Shown here: piece by piece, positions 1 through 9,380 of the stretch
Layout: the number at the start of each line of letters is the position of its first letter
Numbering within the stretch: the first letter of the stretch is position 1
Source: Isoetes taiwanensis
Lineage: Eukaryota; Streptophyta; Lycopodiopsida; Isoetales; Isoetaceae
Direction of reading: 5' to 3'
NCBI GenBank assembly: GCA_021234155.1
Contig: JAJEKV010000016.1
Span: forward strand, 4,115,896-4,179,895
DNA: 64,000 nt
Position numbers and translations under genes: made by a program
Notes under the pieces: generated by a model
The model's database searches: none
What the model was told of the DNA's origin: nothing
The model's input: the letters and a program-made list of their open reading frames with translations, nothing else

Positions 1-804
1 CCAGAGTAAATTGCTGTGACAGTGCTGCTTCCACAACGTTAATTATCGAATTCGGTTATTTGTACCATTCTAAACAATCGATTGCCAGACAATCGAGATC
101 CCATTACTCTGCTTTGTAAAGAGCTCGGATCAAATTGCTCATCTGAACAATTTCCCAGACTCAAGAAAAGTTGTTTTAGTGGTAAGCATCTAATCTTTGT
201 TGACAAATCTTTGGGAATGGTAAATAATGTGGAAATGGTTTCATTCTATTATATTTCATGCTTCTATATTGAAGACAAAGGTTAATGTAGCAGGTGTGGA
301 GGATTGCATTCCAGGTGTGGAGAATTTTTTGGGCTTGGTATCAACGGAAAGTACAGCTTAGTAATGTTTGGTCGTGCAAGTTCAGTAAGTTGATGCTAAC
401 GAGTTTAGCATTTGGTACTATGTTTGCAGACAATCAGTTAGCAAATTATGCTAACAGGTTATATTGGTACTATGTTTCGCAGGCAGTACTTGCTAGTTAG
501 TAACCCGAGTTACTTAGTGATTTCGTGCTATGTTTGCAGGCAACATTTGCTAAGTAGCAGGTTACATTAAGAACGCGAATTTTGTGCTACACTTGCAGGC
601 TCAAATTGTTATTAGCGGCGGTTGCTAAGAAGATGAAGTTCAGTGCTAAGTTAGAAAGAGTGAGCTGCTATTTAGCATGACATGCTAAGCATTTGCTATT
701 TTGCAGACAGTAGGCCCAAGGTAATTGGTGTTCATGACAATTAGTAATTATTTGGAAAAAGTAGACTATGGCCAGTGCAACAATTTTGGTCTACCAAAAT
801 CATG
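1..804. other. Leader of a minus-strand LTR retrotransposon (no gene)
   Basis: No convincing coding region. This stretch lies on the internal side of the primer-binding site at 805-816, so it should be the 5' leader of an LTR element read on the minus strand. The 35 bases next to the primer-binding site match the equivalent place at about 37950-37985. Between 410 and 690 a short phrase around TACTATGTTTGCAG recurs several times with drift, together with GCTAA-rich words, so part of the leader is a decayed tandem repeat. Confidence 0.5.
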
Positions 805-816
805 GCTCTGATACCA
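805..816 (-). other. Primer-binding site, initiator Met-tRNA type
   Basis: On the minus strand this reads TGGTATCAGAGC, the standard plant retrotransposon primer-binding site complementary to the 3' end of initiator tRNA-Met. It lies one base from the LTR terminus TGTGACG at 818, as expected for a 5' LTR to its right. Confidence 0.85.
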
Positions 817-2411
817 CTGTGACGCTCCCAGAGTCTATACGATGCCCCCATCGTATAAATATAGGAATTCCCCTCCCATGGCGACCACATCACCATGGCA
901 AGGCCCTTCGTCATACTCGGACCCCTTGGGATGGCCAAGTGTCCGGGCGAGGAACACAGAGGTGTCATTCGTCCCACGTCCTCTATGGGGAATCCTATAC
1001 CGCGGAAGCATACATATACGTTAGCATACCATCATCATGCAGAATAATATACCACCACGAAGGGTGGCCCATCCATCATCATCACGGAAAAGATAATATA
1101 TCCATAATAACATGAAATAACACCATGACAAGGCACTACCCCGGGCTCAGACTCCAAGGGATCAACTGACGGTCAGGGTCTCAAGATATCAATAGACGAA
1201 GGTATAACATGGCGTTGGCTGGCATAAGACAATGGCTAGGGTTGTCCACTCCATCCGCCCCTCCTGTGCACACTTTGCAGATAGGCTGAATCATGCTATG
1301 ACGTGCTTGTAGCCCTCCGGAGACGCAATCCCAAGGAATCACCCTTTCAGGACTACTCCGGGTTACATCTCCCCGGTCCGATGAGGCAGGTCAGAGAGGC
1401 GTCTCCTCCCCGAGTATGATGGATCCTGGGTGTGCTAGAGAACACGTGCCCCCTCAGTGACCCCCCCATCCGTACCCGACTTACTCTCCTAAATCTAAGG
1501 GTCAGCTCACCAACCCGTTCGAGCCCAGGACGGCCATCTATGACTCACGGCCTCCGGCCCAGAGAGTGTCAGACCCATACTCGGCCCACACACAGTGACC
1601 GGCTATAAGCCTAGCACACTATAGGAGTCCTGTAGCCGCGCTAGGCAAAACCCCACCCCCGATTCACCCTCATACTCGTTATCTGGTGCTGAACCACATC
1701 ATAGCATCCACAGCCAGGTAGGCTCTTGTGCACAGGCCGCAATTATTGGGTATTAAGGGATCTAGCTAGAGACATCTCTAGTGCTAAGAGGCTTTTAGGT
1801 ATGTACCCTTCCCTTAATTCCCAATACACAGAAGAAGCAGAAAGAACTAATGTAAATACCATTCAAGTATTCAAAGTAACTTACAAAAAAGAATTTAATC
1901 ATTTCATCTACTCAAAGAAGTGTCAGCGGAAAAGAAGCTATCTATTGACTAACCGGTGTCTTGGCTAGAGCCATGGTTACGGTAGGCATCCATAGTTGGA
2001 GGCTGGTGGTCAAGTGTTGGCAAAACAAGTGTAAGCTGCTGGCTGCTGCTCCCCTTCACTCCAAATTCGAATTTGGGGTGAACTGGAGGGTAGAACCCCT
2101 ATTCCTTGGCCCAAAATGGTAAGTCCTTCCTGGTCAATTGATTTGGGCCAGGTGGCACCCCTTCATTGGTCACAATTAGTTAATTAGACCATAATGGCTT
2201 AATTAGGTTAACTAGGCCATTATAATCCATAATTATCCTTTGGTTTTATTAGCATAGCTAATAAAATCCATTATAGGCGAACCCCTCACTTGGGCCCTTA
2301 GGCCTATAATGTGTCCGAAATTGCAAAGCGTATAGTTATACCATAAGATTTGGCAATGGTTAAGGGTTGTATTGGTATGGGAAACCGTATGATGCTGACG
2401 GTGGCAACATA

Positions 2412-2430
2412 GATTCCAAACCCTGGAATC
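2412..2430. repeat. 7-bp hairpin 5' of the Rep-like gene
   Basis: GATTCCA, loop AACCC, TGGAATC: a perfect inverted repeat about 240 bases before the first ATG of the Rep-like ORF. It sits close to the left limit of the DNA that interrupts the LTR, and could mark a terminus of the Rep-encoding unit. Confidence 0.55.
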
Positions 2431-2672
2431 ATGGGCGGGCATTTTGGAGCTCCCGAGCGCTGGTTGGGCGCAGGTGTTGGTGTCGCCTTGGGCTTCTGCA
2501 GGGATGGCGGAGCTCCTGGTGATGTGGCCGCTCATATGCTTTGTTTCTTTTCTGGTTTGGGTGGATAAGCTGGGGTCGCGGGCGTTGGCGGGGAGCGGAA
2601 GTGCATTGAAGAAGACAGAGGTAAGGTTCTTGGTTCTTGCTTTTGCTGCATCGCTTTTGCTTGTTATCTGCT

Positions 2673-3395
2673 ATGTCGATGAAGAGGGCAGCCAGAAAGG
2701 CTCAGAGTGGTCGCTCCTCTGGCCCTGCTTCTGTGAGCCATGTCTTGAATTCCAATTCCGGAGTGAGAGGCCAGGATTTGTTTGCTGGTCAGGATTGGAA
2801 CCTGATAGATGTGAGTGTGACTCTAGGTTTGTCTGGCCAGGATGTCCCTGTGAGTTTCTACGATGGGCTTGTTGGTTTTTGTGATAGGAGGTGTGTTGCT
2901 GGAGCTGTAGCTATGGAAAGGGGTGCTACTGTAGACCACCTGCACTGCCAGGCTGTCTTTAGAGGGCGTTTCAAAACCCCCAGGGCCATGAATGATGCCA
3001 TTAAGAAGGAATTTAACTGGTGTAGTAAGCCTCCTGGTGTTATCCTGGTCTGTAAAGCCTTGAAGAATACCCGCCTTCACTGTTTTGAAGGTATGGTTGG
3101 TTATTGTATGAAAGATTTTGGAAAGGTCCACTATGTCTGTCACCTTCATAATATCAGTGAGGATTGCATCGAGAAAGGTAAGGATTTATACCTGAGATGG
3201 GGAGCTGGTGACACCAAGAACTTAGTTGTGCTTGATAATAAGAATTTGCTTAATCGTGCTGCCCATTATGTCAACTATCATGGCAACCGTAAGATGACTG
3301 CTAGCCTCCTGTTTACATTGGCCAGAATGATCCGTTCTGGTAAGTTTACACTATCCAGCTTCTTGGATCATACCTTCCAATATCGCTCACATTAA
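2673..3395 (+). CDS. Rep-like HUH endonuclease domain (240 aa, then frameshift)
   Basis: Start chosen at the first ATG (MSMKRAARKAQSG). The track of conserved residues fits a Rep-type HUH endonuclease: motif II is DHLHCQAVF (His89 and His91 as the metal-binding HxH pair) and motif III is VGYCMKD (Tyr144 as the candidate nucleophile, Lys147 at Y+3). The H-to-Y distance of 53 residues is near that of rolling-circle Reps. A stretch IDVSVTLG at about residue 50 may be motif I. Such domains nick single-stranded DNA for rolling-circle-like replication in Rep viruses, plasmids and the eukaryotic HUH transposons called replitrons; which relative this is I cannot tell. Reading continues in another frame after 3370, so this copy is probably damaged. 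No helicase domain is visible in the window. Confidence 0.62.
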   Translation: MSMKRAARKAQSGRSSGPASVSHVLNSNSGVRGQDLFAGQDWNLIDVSVTLGLSGQDVPVSFYDGLVGFCDRRCVAGAVAMERGATVDHLHCQAVFRGRFKTPRAMNDAIKKEFNWCSKPPGVILVCKALKNTRLHCFEGMVGYCMKDFGKVHYVCHLHNISEDCIEKGKDLYLRWGAGDTKNLVVLDNKNLLNRAAHYVNYHGNRKMTASLLFTLARMIRSGKFTLSSFLDHTFQYRSH

Positions 3396-3688
3396 CGAGC
3401 ACCGCGTCCCAAAGATGGAGGGTGCTCCTAAATCCTTCTCAATGCATGCCCTCCGACATGAGAACTATTTTGTTTGGGCTACCTGCTGGGTTCGTGCCTG
3501 TAGAGCGAAATGGTGCTGGGAGGAGAAGGTACTGGGATGATAGCATCCCTGAGGATGAGCAGGACTTTAATTTCCAGGATGTTTGTGATCAATCTTATAG
3601 TCATGACAGTGATGATGTGGTTGTTTTGGAGCCTGGTGTGGATTTCATCCCCGTGCACAGGGGTGATTGCACCATGGCTGTTGGGTGA
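3396..3688 (+). CDS. Continuation of the Rep-like protein in other frames
   Basis: Directly after the preceding ORF the other frames stay open: a short piece containing MHALRHENYFV (about 3370-3465), then from 3455 a frame reading FGLPAGFVPVERN and ending in an acidic tail with DDVVVLEPGVDF, stop at 3688. Codon use and composition match the HUH part, so I read this as the same protein broken by two frameshifts. A possible donor GGGTGATC lies at the end. No known domain recognised here. Confidence 0.45.
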
Positions 3689-3751
3689 TCTATTTGTTGG
3701 TTTCGAGTGTACAGTTTTGTCTTTCTTTTCATGGCTTTGTTTGGTTCTTAG

Positions 3752-4177
3752 TTGCAGGTAGTGATGGACACTGATGGAGAGCCTGTTGCTGGGGTGGAAC
3801 AGCCTCCTGCTGTATCGTTGCCTGATTCCTTTATTTCCTCTAGAGTTGAAGCTTCACATCCAGATCCGATCATGTTTTCGCCTGAGCCTGAGGCTGTTTT
3901 CTCTGCTCAAGAATTTGTTAGTAGCATCGTGCAGGTGGGAACTGAAGCGCATAGGATTGCGGCGTCCTTGCGCTTGCTTAGGAGGCAGCTGAATGGGTTC
4001 TATGCTTCGATCCAGAATGCTATATCTGCTGTAGAATGGGATCAATTGGGTGTACCTGTGTCTGAGCTTCATGTGTTGCGCTCTCATATGAGCTTGGCTA
4101 GAGTCTTGCTCGTGCAAGAGATTCGGCGGTTGGATGAACTGATTAGGCATGCGCAGAGTGGCGCGCCCATGAACTGA
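3752..4177 (+). CDS. Likely last exon of the Rep-unit gene or a small second ORF
   Basis: An open frame of 141 codons, with a pyrimidine-rich tract and TTGCAG acceptor just before it, so it may be spliced to the ORF ending at 3688. The first methionine after the acceptor is at 3763 (MDTDGEPVAG). The second half is helical and rich in Arg, Leu and Ile (for example RIAASLRLLRRQLNGFYASI), consistent with an oligomerisation or coiled-coil segment. Not recognised. Followed within 240 bases by three hairpins. Confidence 0.4.
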   Translation: MQVVMDTDGEPVAGVEQPPAVSLPDSFISSRVEASHPDPIMFSPEPEAVFSAQEFVSSIVQVGTEAHRIAASLRLLRRQLNGFYASIQNAISAVEWDQLGVPVSELHVLRSHMSLARVLLVQEIRRLDELIRHAQSGAPMN

Positions 4178-4412
4178 TCTGTTTTCATGTCTTTGTCTAT
4201 GTTTTTGTGTGGCCTGGAAGAACTGATTATGCTTTTATGTAAATGAGAAACCTGTTTATTTTCTGAATATGTTGCAGCTTGGTCTTCTTTGGCAGGTATG
4301 ATGTTGACACGTGTTCATTCTTTTGCATGGGGCTGCTGTGTAAATCGAGTTTTAGGGTGGCTGTTTAGATATTGAAATAATCTTTTGATACTAACTTCTT
4401 TTGTTTGTTAGT

Positions 4413-4424
4413 GGGCTTCGGCCC
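4413..4424. repeat. GGGC-TTCG-GCCC hairpin
   Basis: Four-base stem closed by a C(TTCG)G tetraloop, an unusually stable RNA loop. First of three consecutive hairpins downstream of the Rep-like gene. Confidence 0.6.
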
Positions 4425-4430
4425 CTAGGT

Positions 4431-4464
4431 ATACTAGGCATCTCTCCTTTGAGATGCCTAGTAT
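4431..4464. repeat. Perfect 14-bp hairpin
   Basis: ATACTAGGCATCTC (4431-4444), six-base loop, GAGATGCCTAGTAT (4451-4464), without mismatch. Second of the three hairpins; a candidate terminator, nick-site cruciform or element end. Confidence 0.8.
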
Positions 4465-4469
4465 GCCTG

Positions 4470-4515
4470 GATGAGCGTGGGATCTGCTACTGGGGTTCGA
4501 CTCCCCAGGCTCATC
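4470..4515 (+). ncRNA. tRNA-like acceptor/T-arm fold
   Basis: GATGAGC (4470-4476) pairs with GCTCATC (4509-4515). Inside, CTGGGG, loop TTCGACT, CCCCAG (4490-4508) forms a T arm whose loop fits the TTCRANY consensus, and its 3' strand runs straight into the 7-bp acceptor strand as in a tRNA. D and anticodon arms are absent: only 13 bases separate the 5' acceptor strand from the T stem. It may be a tRNA-mimic terminal structure of the Rep unit or a deleted tRNA. The fold is seen directly; expression is unknown. Confidence 0.5.
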
Positions 4516-4714
4516 ATTGTCTATTTTCAATGTTTAATGTTGTTGTTTGGCTGCTAAGTAGAGAGCATGATATTTTTCCAATGGTTAGGGCTAAGTCAAC
4601 CAAGATAGGTGGGCCCCATCGTTGACCCCATCTTGACTTGTGTTTGAGGGTTACAAATTCGTCCCAGGGCATATGTTGTAGCATATGCCAACATCCAATG
4701 GCCTTAAAAAAATT

Positions 4715-4749
4715 TAATACACCCAGAATGATAATACACCCAGAATGAT
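4715..4749. repeat. Short tandem duplication
   Basis: AATACACCCAGAATGAT occurs twice in a row, near the point where LTR similarity seems to resume. Confidence 0.7.
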
Positions 4750-4787
4750 ATGCATACGTATACCGTATAGATACCTGGAACGTCATA

Positions 4788-5604
4788 TGAAGCCACCAAA
4801 GTACTGAAAAATAACTCCAAAAGCACCCACTACAAAAACTGGAAAACTTTGGCGTAGACTTCATAAATTCTTCTTTTGAGAAAATTCTTGCCTCTTTTCC
4901 TCAATCCACATGGTAACTAAAAAACCGTGGATTTAAAGCAGGCGAAGTAGAGTACAGAGACTGATTGCTTGTAGGGCAAGAAATGGGAAGGTCCACCCGA
5001 GGAATCCCCCAAATCTGAAGGGTTCAATTTTGACTATGGTCTTCTCTGTGTCAAGCCAAATGCATCCTCAGCATAAAAAAGATTAGGTTCAATAAAATAT
5101 TAGAATCAAGCAAAAAATGAAACTGCATTATATATGTTGTGACAAATATATTAGTATCATTACCTATTTAGTTGCCATCCTACTTTTGATGCTTTTGTAG
5201 TGCTACACGCTTCAACTACGTCTGTTTCAGTTGTTGATAAGCTCTAGATGTGGTTCATCATGTTTCAGATTTGTATTATGTAGAGATGCCCCATTATACA
5301 ATTGTACCTTTCTTATTAATGTTGCTAGTTCCTTTCAGCAGCCTAAGAGTATCATCAATCAGGGTGATGGTCGGATACGTGTCCCTCTTAAGAGGAAGTT
5401 CGACAAAAAAAATATCCAGCAGTTATATTAGCAATTTGAAATCTGGGGCTTACTTTGGTTATAGAAACTCTAAGGCTACAAGTAGCTCTGCACATAGGGA
5501 CTATTTTCCTCTGGGCTTTTAACGTGTACTTTAGTCTCATGTACTTGTTTTCATAATTCAATGATGAATATATCTGTCACCCTTATAAAAAGAAAAAAAA
5601 AAGT
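4788..5604 (+). mobile_element. Unclassified stretch ending in a poly(A) tract
   Basis: No complete gene. From about 5225 broken plus-strand frames remain (for example around VPLKRKFDKKN), followed by an A-rich tail at 5588-5602. The tail abuts exactly the base where the duplicated ARGOS block starts (GATGTACAAA). This looks like the 3' end of a decayed retroposed sequence that landed at the edge of the block. I found no matching left target duplication. Confidence 0.35.
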
Positions 5605-6346
5605 TATGATGTACAAACCTCTTCCACTGCACCTGGAAATCCAAACTTTCAAAGCGCTTTCTCGATCCTCTTCTAAATTTTATTGGCAACCACCCAAGTA
5701 AAGCTAACTTAACAATAGAAAGAATTTTAACTTAAACTTAACAGCGGGTGCTAATGTACCCTTATTATCTAAGTATTGTTTGCTAAACAGTTTTGGTAAT
5801 GATTCTACCTTTCATTATCTACTTCTCATGAATTATTGTTAAAATAAAATGACTAGTTTGATAGGCATGTGTTTCTCCAATAAACGTAGTTGGCATACAT
5901 GGAGTAATTACCAAGAGGTGGGAACACAACATGCGTAAGATAATTCCTATATGTAAAGGGACGTGGTGCACTGGAAATGTTTAAGAAGAATTAAAAAAAA
6001 AAAAGGAGGAAAAGAAGAAAGAAAGAATGATTTTCATCGTCCACAGAAACCAATTGGCCTATAGTTGGAAAAAGAACGATGAAAAGTGATTTAACAATAA
6101 ATATAGCACTAGATACCTTGCGTTTGATCCGTATGCACTTAGATGATAGTAATATGCCTTCCTGAATGATACAGGTACATGTACATATATGGCACTAGAT
6201 ACCCTGTGCGCGATTAAGATGCATTTAAGATGATAATAATATGCCTTCCTGAATGATACATGCTTGCATTTCTATGACAGATACATATTTCTAAGGAGTA
6301 GCATTTCTACTTGCAAAAGATGGACATTGATTTTCAAGTATATACC

Positions 6347-6583
6347 TCAAGGAACTGCCTTCTCCAGATTCCGTAGACTCAGAATCGGTGGTTGTGATGG
6401 ATAATAACTAGTTGGCTTCATCTCGGATGGATAGATGAATGCGAGCACCAAGAGAGGAGCAAAAGCTAATAGAGGAAGAAATAACATGAAGGTGGGAGGA
6501 GGGGCAGGAGGGGGCAATATGATCGGGAAAACCAAGAGCATGGCTGCAATGCAGCATAGAACAATAATAGAAGCTATAGCCAT
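6347..6583 (-). CDS. ARGOS/ORGAN SIZE RELATED-like membrane protein, copy 1
   Basis: Residues 4-58 match the OSR domain of ARGOS, ARL and OSR proteins: a hydrophobic helix (IASIIVLCCIAAMLLVF), the proline loop PIILPPPAPPPTF, and a second helix (MLFLPLLAFAPLLVLAF). Family members are short two-helix proteins of the endoplasmic reticulum that promote organ growth and damp ethylene signalling through RTE1/ETR1. Copy 2 at 47074-47355 is nearly identical through the domain. Here a 1-base deletion after the second helix (near 6408) replaces the acidic tail seen in copy 2 with SYYPSQPPILSL, so the C terminus is altered while the domain is intact. A TATA box lies 36 bases before the ATG. Length is at the short end for the family. 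Confidence 0.75.
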   Translation of the reverse strand: MAIASIIVLCCIAAMLLVFPIILPPPAPPPTFMLFLPLLAFAPLLVLAFIYPSEMKPTSYYPSQPPILSLRNLEKAVP

Positions 6584-6618
6584 ATCTACTCTTTAGAAGC
6601 CCTTATCCCTTTTAGAAC

Positions 6619-6626
6619 TATTTATA
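6619..6626 (-). promoter_or_regulatory. TATA box of ARGOS-like copy 1
   Basis: TATAAATA on the minus strand, 36 bases upstream of the start codon, conserved with the surrounding AGTTCTAAG-like bases in copy 2. It implies a leader of only about ten bases. Confidence 0.6.
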
Positions 6627-7083
6627 TGAAGGAATGGAGGCCGATTCCATCCTCCATTACGATTTGCCGTATTGCCCACTTGCATTTGTTTATGCAAACC
6701 AAGGTGAAATATTGGTGCTGCCAGTAGGGTACAGTCGTCTTGTGTTGCCAAATGCAAACCAAGGCGAAATGTTAGTGCTGCCAGTAGGGTATGGTCGCCT
6801 TGCATTGCGCATGTACCTTAGGCCCTGAGGTACCGTCTCGTGTACTCGAGCCCTGCAATCGTCGCCAAGTGTCGCACATGTACTTAGGACCCTCGGGTTA
6901 CTATCTCGTGTACTCGATAGTGTTTCCCCCTTGCAATTGGCATCTGTACACTATACACCATCGGGGTATAAATTCTTTTTAGCACTAGCAAATTTTGGTA
7001 TCAAAATAGAATATAGAATAAAATATTATAAAAAAAAAATCAACTCCAAAGGAAATAGGCTTTGCATAGTACTTCATCCGCTC

Positions 7084-7090
7084 TATAAAA
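7084..7090 (+). promoter_or_regulatory. Possible divergent TATA box
   Basis: CTCTATAAAAGG on the plus strand, about 450 bases behind the ARGOS promoter. Downstream are CTGCTGCTTAATCC phrases and a TTTTATTTTAG acceptor-like site, both also present in copy 2 (about 48270-48300). No long ORF follows, so if transcribed the product would be non-coding or have a tiny ORF. Confidence 0.3.
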
Positions 7091-7765
7091 GGGGTCTTTT
7101 TAGGGGTACTTCATCCTTCTCTGATAATGGCGGCATCTGCTGCTGCTTAATCCTTACTTTTCCGGCATCTGTTGCTGCTTAATCCTTAGTTTTTATTTTA
7201 GATTTGGTGACTATCTGCTGGTAGCTTATCTCCGTTCTTCTTACTTCTTCCTTTTAAGAACCTGGGTCTGCGACCAAGCACCTGGGGTCTGCCGAGGTCT
7301 GTAATAGCCAAAATCTGTTCATTTGTTTTGCTTCTTGGCATTTTTACGCTTTTCGTTCAGATCTGTTGACCTTTTGTTCATTTTTGTGTAATTTAGGCAG
7401 ATCTTTTGTTCTTAATCCTACTGTTTTTATGAGCAGAGCAGATCTTTTGCAGATGGAACACTATATTTTTTAAAGGACTTTCATTTGCATGTTTTATTCT
7501 TCCTTTCAATGTCCACAATCGTGAAATGCTAAATTGTTGCCTGGACGTTTGGTTTCAACGGGATTAAGTCCCCAGCTAGTAAATTTGGAACTTCTTTAAC
7601 TTTAAGCAGAACGGGAGGCGGAGAATGCAAATGATCGCAATAGAAATCTCGAAATGCAAGTAAAGTTCCCATAGAAGATTTTTTGGATTACCTTTAGCAA
7701 GGACTCTTTTCTAATGGCTTCAAGGATGTTCAATAGTATATTCTATTGTCTTTGCAAATTTTTCT

Positions 7766-8160
7766 TAAGGACAGACTCCACGGCTTTGAAGTCTTGTAAA
7801 CTATTAAACCCATCCACAATCTGGTGCAGGTTCGGTCCAGAATGTGACCTTGCTCTTTTGACAATTGAGAATGATTAATTTTGGAAGGGTGTTGATGCAT
7901 TGCAATTTGATAGCTTACTAGGACTCCAGATACTTATAACTGAAGTTTGTGTGACCTCTCATATCTCTGATTTTTCTATATGCACACCATATGCCAAAGG
8001 TGCCCTTTTAACCCGGGTACACACCATATGCCAAAGGTGCCCTTTTAACCCGGGTAGTAATGTGACTGATGCGCTTTTTGTATTGGGTCCCATAGGCCAA
8101 TTGGTCTCCGTGGACAATAAAAACAATTCTATTCTATTCTAATCTTTTATATTCTTTCAT
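7766..8160 (+). mobile_element. Non-LTR-like 3' end with (ATTCT)n tail
   Basis: The segment TTGGGTCCCATAGGCCAATT followed by GGTCTCCGTGGACAATAAAA and repeated ATTCT (8081-8142) recurs in reverse at about 43362-43420. A shared 3' sequence ending in a simple repeat is typical of LINE or SINE tails. The 5' limit is not visible. Confidence 0.45.
7983..8056. repeat. 37-bp perfect tandem duplication
   Basis: Two identical adjacent copies of a 37-base unit beginning CACACCATATGCC and ending CCCGGGTA (7983-8019 and 8020-8056). Identity implies a recent event. Confidence 0.9.
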
Positions 8161-8718
8161 TGGGTTTAAGAGCCATCAAACCATGTGTGGCTGCATTTAG
8201 AGCAAATCAGTTTGATCTAAATGATCCTACGCAGAAGAAACAATCATTCTGTATTTTCAATAAGCAGAAGAAACAATCATTCTGTATTTTCAATTGGTAT
8301 TATTTTGAGCTTGGTTTTATTATCTCAATGTGATAATGTATACACATAAAATTTAATTTGGGTGGAGCATTTTCTGCCCCATCCGTCTATCCCTGTGTGC
8401 CACGTGGCACACATTCTTTCCAAGAACCAGTGATTCTTCAAGTCCATTTTTCAGGAATCACTGATTCTCAAAAAAAAAAAAAAAAAAATCAGTATGTTTT
8501 TCACTAATTAGGTGTGTTTTTCAGTGATTTCTCAATCCCATACAGAGTTGTAAAACCAACTGAAAAATCAGAGGCTGCAAAACTCAGTAGACAAAATCAG
8601 AGGTTGAAAAACTCAGTAGACAAATAGATGAATCAAGTGTAAGAATAAGCTAAAGAAACACAAAATAAAAGCTCATTGCCTTACTATTCAACATAAAATA
8701 AAGACAGAAAGAATTGCA
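8161..8718. other. No gene seen; AT-rich with small repeats
   Basis: Holds a doubled phrase AAGCAGAAGAAACAATCATT (about 8232 and 8262), a second tandem phrase AAAATCAGAGG around 8560-8600, repeated CAGTGATTCT words in both orientations near 8430-8470, and an A tract at 8471-8488. Nothing coding. Confidence 0.6.
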
Positions 8719-8725
8719 CAAATCC

Positions 8726-9373
8726 ATTTTTTTTTTTGAAGGACGACAAACTTTATTGAAACTCCAAGCCAAAAAGCAAAATACAAATGCAGAGGCAGGA
8801 ATAAAGTCTCAGAGGATAATCATGATCCACTAAGTAGAACCACCAGCCTATGCATAAGACAACACACTCAAATAGGACTCAAATATTAACTGTCGCTTGG
8901 CAGGAGCAAGCGAAGAGCAATGGTAAGCCTTAACAATTCTAGCTTGTGCGTCTTGGAGGACAACTGCAGGAGGAATATCCAAACCCTGAAAGATAGATAG
9001 TCTTCTGCGCTTCCAGATGGACCATAACAACCATCCTGATGCTAAATGAAATGCTTGGCTCCGCAACTTATTCCAAGTATCCGGATAGACAGCCAGAAGC
9101 ACCTGCTGACTTGTCAATGTCACATGAAAAAGAGAAAGCAGCCAAGACCAAACAGGCTGGAGATGAACACATAAAAAGAAACAATGCTCAATGGTCTCAT
9201 CCCTTTGCTTGCACAGTGGGCAGAGTGCTGACACTCGAGGATCAAATCTATGGACAAGCACGTTCACACGAGGACATCTGTGAAGAATTTGCCACCAAAG
9301 CACAGCCACCTTAGGATGGAGTAGTTTATCCCAAGCCCAAGTCCACATACGTCTCCAATTACATTTTTGGTCT
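8726..9373 (-). mobile_element. 5'-truncated LINE with poly(A) and short TSD
   Basis: On the minus strand this is a 0.65 kb insertion ending in an A tract (plus-strand T tract at 8727-8737) and bounded by CAAATCC at 8719-8725 and 9374-9380. It contains the end of a LINE ORF2. Truncation at the 5' end and a variable short target duplication are what target-primed reverse transcription produces. Confidence 0.75.
8848..9348 (-). CDS. LINE ORF2 C-terminus, zinc-binding RVT domain
   Basis: Residues 10-75 match the zf-RVT module that follows reverse transcriptase in plant L1-type LINEs: LHPKVAVLWWQILHRCP, then CPLCKQRDETIEHCFFLC with the expected C-x2-C-x8-H-x4-C zinc ligands, then W-rich helices (WSWLLSLF, LLWSIWKRR). 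The reverse transcriptase and endonuclease domains are missing, so the fragment cannot move itself. It is open for 166 codons, suggesting a fairly recent insertion. Confidence 0.85.
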   Translation of the reverse strand: MWTWAWDKLLHPKVAVLWWQILHRCPRVNVLVHRFDPRVSALCPLCKQRDETIEHCFFLCVHLQPVWSWLLSLFHVTLTSQQVLLAVYPDTWNKLRSQAFHLASGWLLWSIWKRRRLSIFQGLDIPPAVVLQDAQARIVKAYHCSSLAPAKRQLIFESYLSVLSYA

Positions 9374-9380
9374 CAAATCC

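Larger units (their letters stand above)
818..4787 (-). mobile_element. 5' LTR (copy A), interrupted by the Rep-like unit
   Basis: Begins TGTGACGCTCC beside the primer-binding site and aligns by eye with the complete LTR at 17427-18979 through most of 818 to about 2275: the same CGATG-CATCG hairpin, the same GAAGGGTGGCCC and CTTATAGC-type phrases, and the same CAGGTGGGCTCTTGTGCACAGGCCGC-like stretch. Similarity then stops and appears to resume near 4760 with CCTGGAACGTCATA, matching the LTR end GTGGAACGTCACA. About 2.4 kb between is foreign and holds the Rep-like ORFs. The right end is therefore approximate. Confidence 0.6.
5605..7765. repeat. Segmental duplication, copy 1 (ARGOS block)
   Basis: Aligns by eye with 46463 to about 53900 after two insertions in that copy are discounted. 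Shared landmarks in order: GATGTACAAA and a CTTTCAAAGC phrase, AAGTGATTTAACA, ATGATACATG, the ARGOS-like ORF, its TATA box, GCACTAGCAAATT, TGCTGCTTAATCCTT, CAACGGGATTAA, and GAAGATTTTTTGGATT. Similarity covers both flanks of the gene, so this is a DNA duplication and not a retrocopy. Confidence 0.85.

Noticed and set aside
2444-2884. Membrane protein of 146 codons
   Set aside because: It overlaps the Rep-like HUH ORF in another frame, and its hydrophobic stretches arise from the GT-rich composition.
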